This document shows, piece after piece, positions 63,898 through 64,000 of a stretch of DNA of 64,000 nucleotides. Below the pieces are notes generated by a model. The model did not search any database and had not been told where the DNA came from. It was given only the letters and a program-made list of their open reading frames with translations. Both the position numbers and the translations under genes were made by a program. Each line of letters begins with the position of its first letter. Within the stretch, counting starts at the first letter, position 1. The stretch is from the NCBI GenBank assembly GCA_026982415.1, contig JALSHE010000108.1:61936-125935 (forward strand), given 5' to 3'. The DNA is from Robiginitomaculum sp. (GTDB lineage: Bacteria > Pseudomonadota > Alphaproteobacteria > Caulobacterales > Maricaulaceae).

Positions 63898-64000
63898 ACG
63901 AAAATATCTACAAACTCGCGGCGCAAGTCATAGAATCGGCCAGCGAAAAGCACCTAACCATAGCCACAGCAGAAAGCTGCACAGGCGGCGGTATCGCCGC
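63894..64000 (+). CDS. CinA family protein, C-terminal domain type (cut by window edge)
   Basis: The first 35 residues are visible and carry the CinA C-terminal signature TIATAESCTGGGIAA. This is the nicotinamide mononucleotide amidohydrolase (PncC) domain, here as a stand-alone N-terminus. It overlaps the ispDF stop by 4 bases (ATGA), so it is coupled. Confidence 0.85.
   Translation, partial: MNENIYKLAAQVIESASEKHLTIATAESCTGGGIA

Noticed and set aside
1..64000. tRNA, rRNA, CRISPR array, prophage or plasmid genes
   Set aside because: No cloverleaf-like segments, rRNA signatures, spaced direct repeats, phage structural genes or replication genes were seen.

Overview
The window is a chromosomal stretch of an alphaproteobacterium, most likely from the Caulobacterales/Hyphomonadaceae side (Caulobacter, Maricaulis, Hyphomonas, Robiginitomaculum relatives). 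This rests on conserved gene orders: prfB-mrcA-amiC facing rne; thyA/folA-hflK-hflC-DUF2065-degP; murA-DUF2948-UPF0262-phosphatase-infA-maf-rng-yacG; and ispDF facing dusB-ntrB-ntrC-ntrY-ntrX-trkA-trkH-hfq-hflX, with mazG alongside. A PAS sensor kinase resembling CckA, a PopA-like degenerate response regulator and a crescentin-like coiled-coil protein fit that assignment. No rRNA, tRNA, CRISPR array, prophage or intact insertion sequence was seen.

Layout. 1-3.7 kb: a CckA-like kinase cut by the window edge, a long coiled-coil protein and XerC. 3.7-12.1 kb: prfB with a classical programmed frameshift, the peptidoglycan genes mrcA and amiC, and rne behind a 440-base leader region. 12.2-13.5 kb: a two-receiver regulator with a dead GGDEF active site but an intact c-di-GMP I-site. 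13.5-19.3 kb: an accessory leftward block made of DUF1643, guanine deaminase and a PhyH dioxygenase (overlapping ATGA junctions), a terminator, a TonB-dependent receptor and a short-chain dehydrogenase. 19.6-26.2 kb: mixed accessory genes (unknown membrane protein, YghU-type GST, cupin, mtnA, lemA with an M48 protease, an IS3 transposase remnant, a second unknown membrane protein).

26.3-37.4 kb: parC, degP, DUF2065, hflC, hflK, folA, an inserted 92-residue unknown gene, thyA, a small membrane protein, an M14 carboxypeptidase, an N-acetylglutamate synthase-like protein with a degenerate kinase domain, and a DUF2853 gene. 37.4-37.8 kb holds a terminator, an inverted repeat and a 161-bp MITE-like element that abuts the yacG stop codon. 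37.8-42.8 kb: the yacG-rng-maf-infA / phosphatase-UPF0262-DUF2948-murA cluster, lacking hisD at its usual place. 42.8-46.7 kb: class II aldolase, NnrS and two related exported proteins, one apparently frameshifted in its lipoprotein signal.

46.9-51.1 kb: hslV behind a good sigma-32-type promoter, ccmE, and ccmABCD-mazG with overlapping ends. 51.1-62.7 kb: a long leftward run hflX, hfq, trkH, trkA, ntrX, ntrY, ntrC, ntrB, dusB, with close or overlapping gene ends in ntrX-ntrY and ntrC-ntrB-dusB, linking nitrogen sensing, potassium uptake and RNA regulation. 62.7-64 kb: ispDF and the start of a cinA-type gene.

Most of the window is housekeeping. The most interesting signals are the crescentin-like filament candidate, the PopA-like c-di-GMP receptor candidate, an NtrC without a GAFTGA loop, the pseudokinase-like NAGS protein, the guanine deaminase/dioxygenase operon, the MITE at a stop codon, and the paralogous exported pair with a broken lipoprotein signal.
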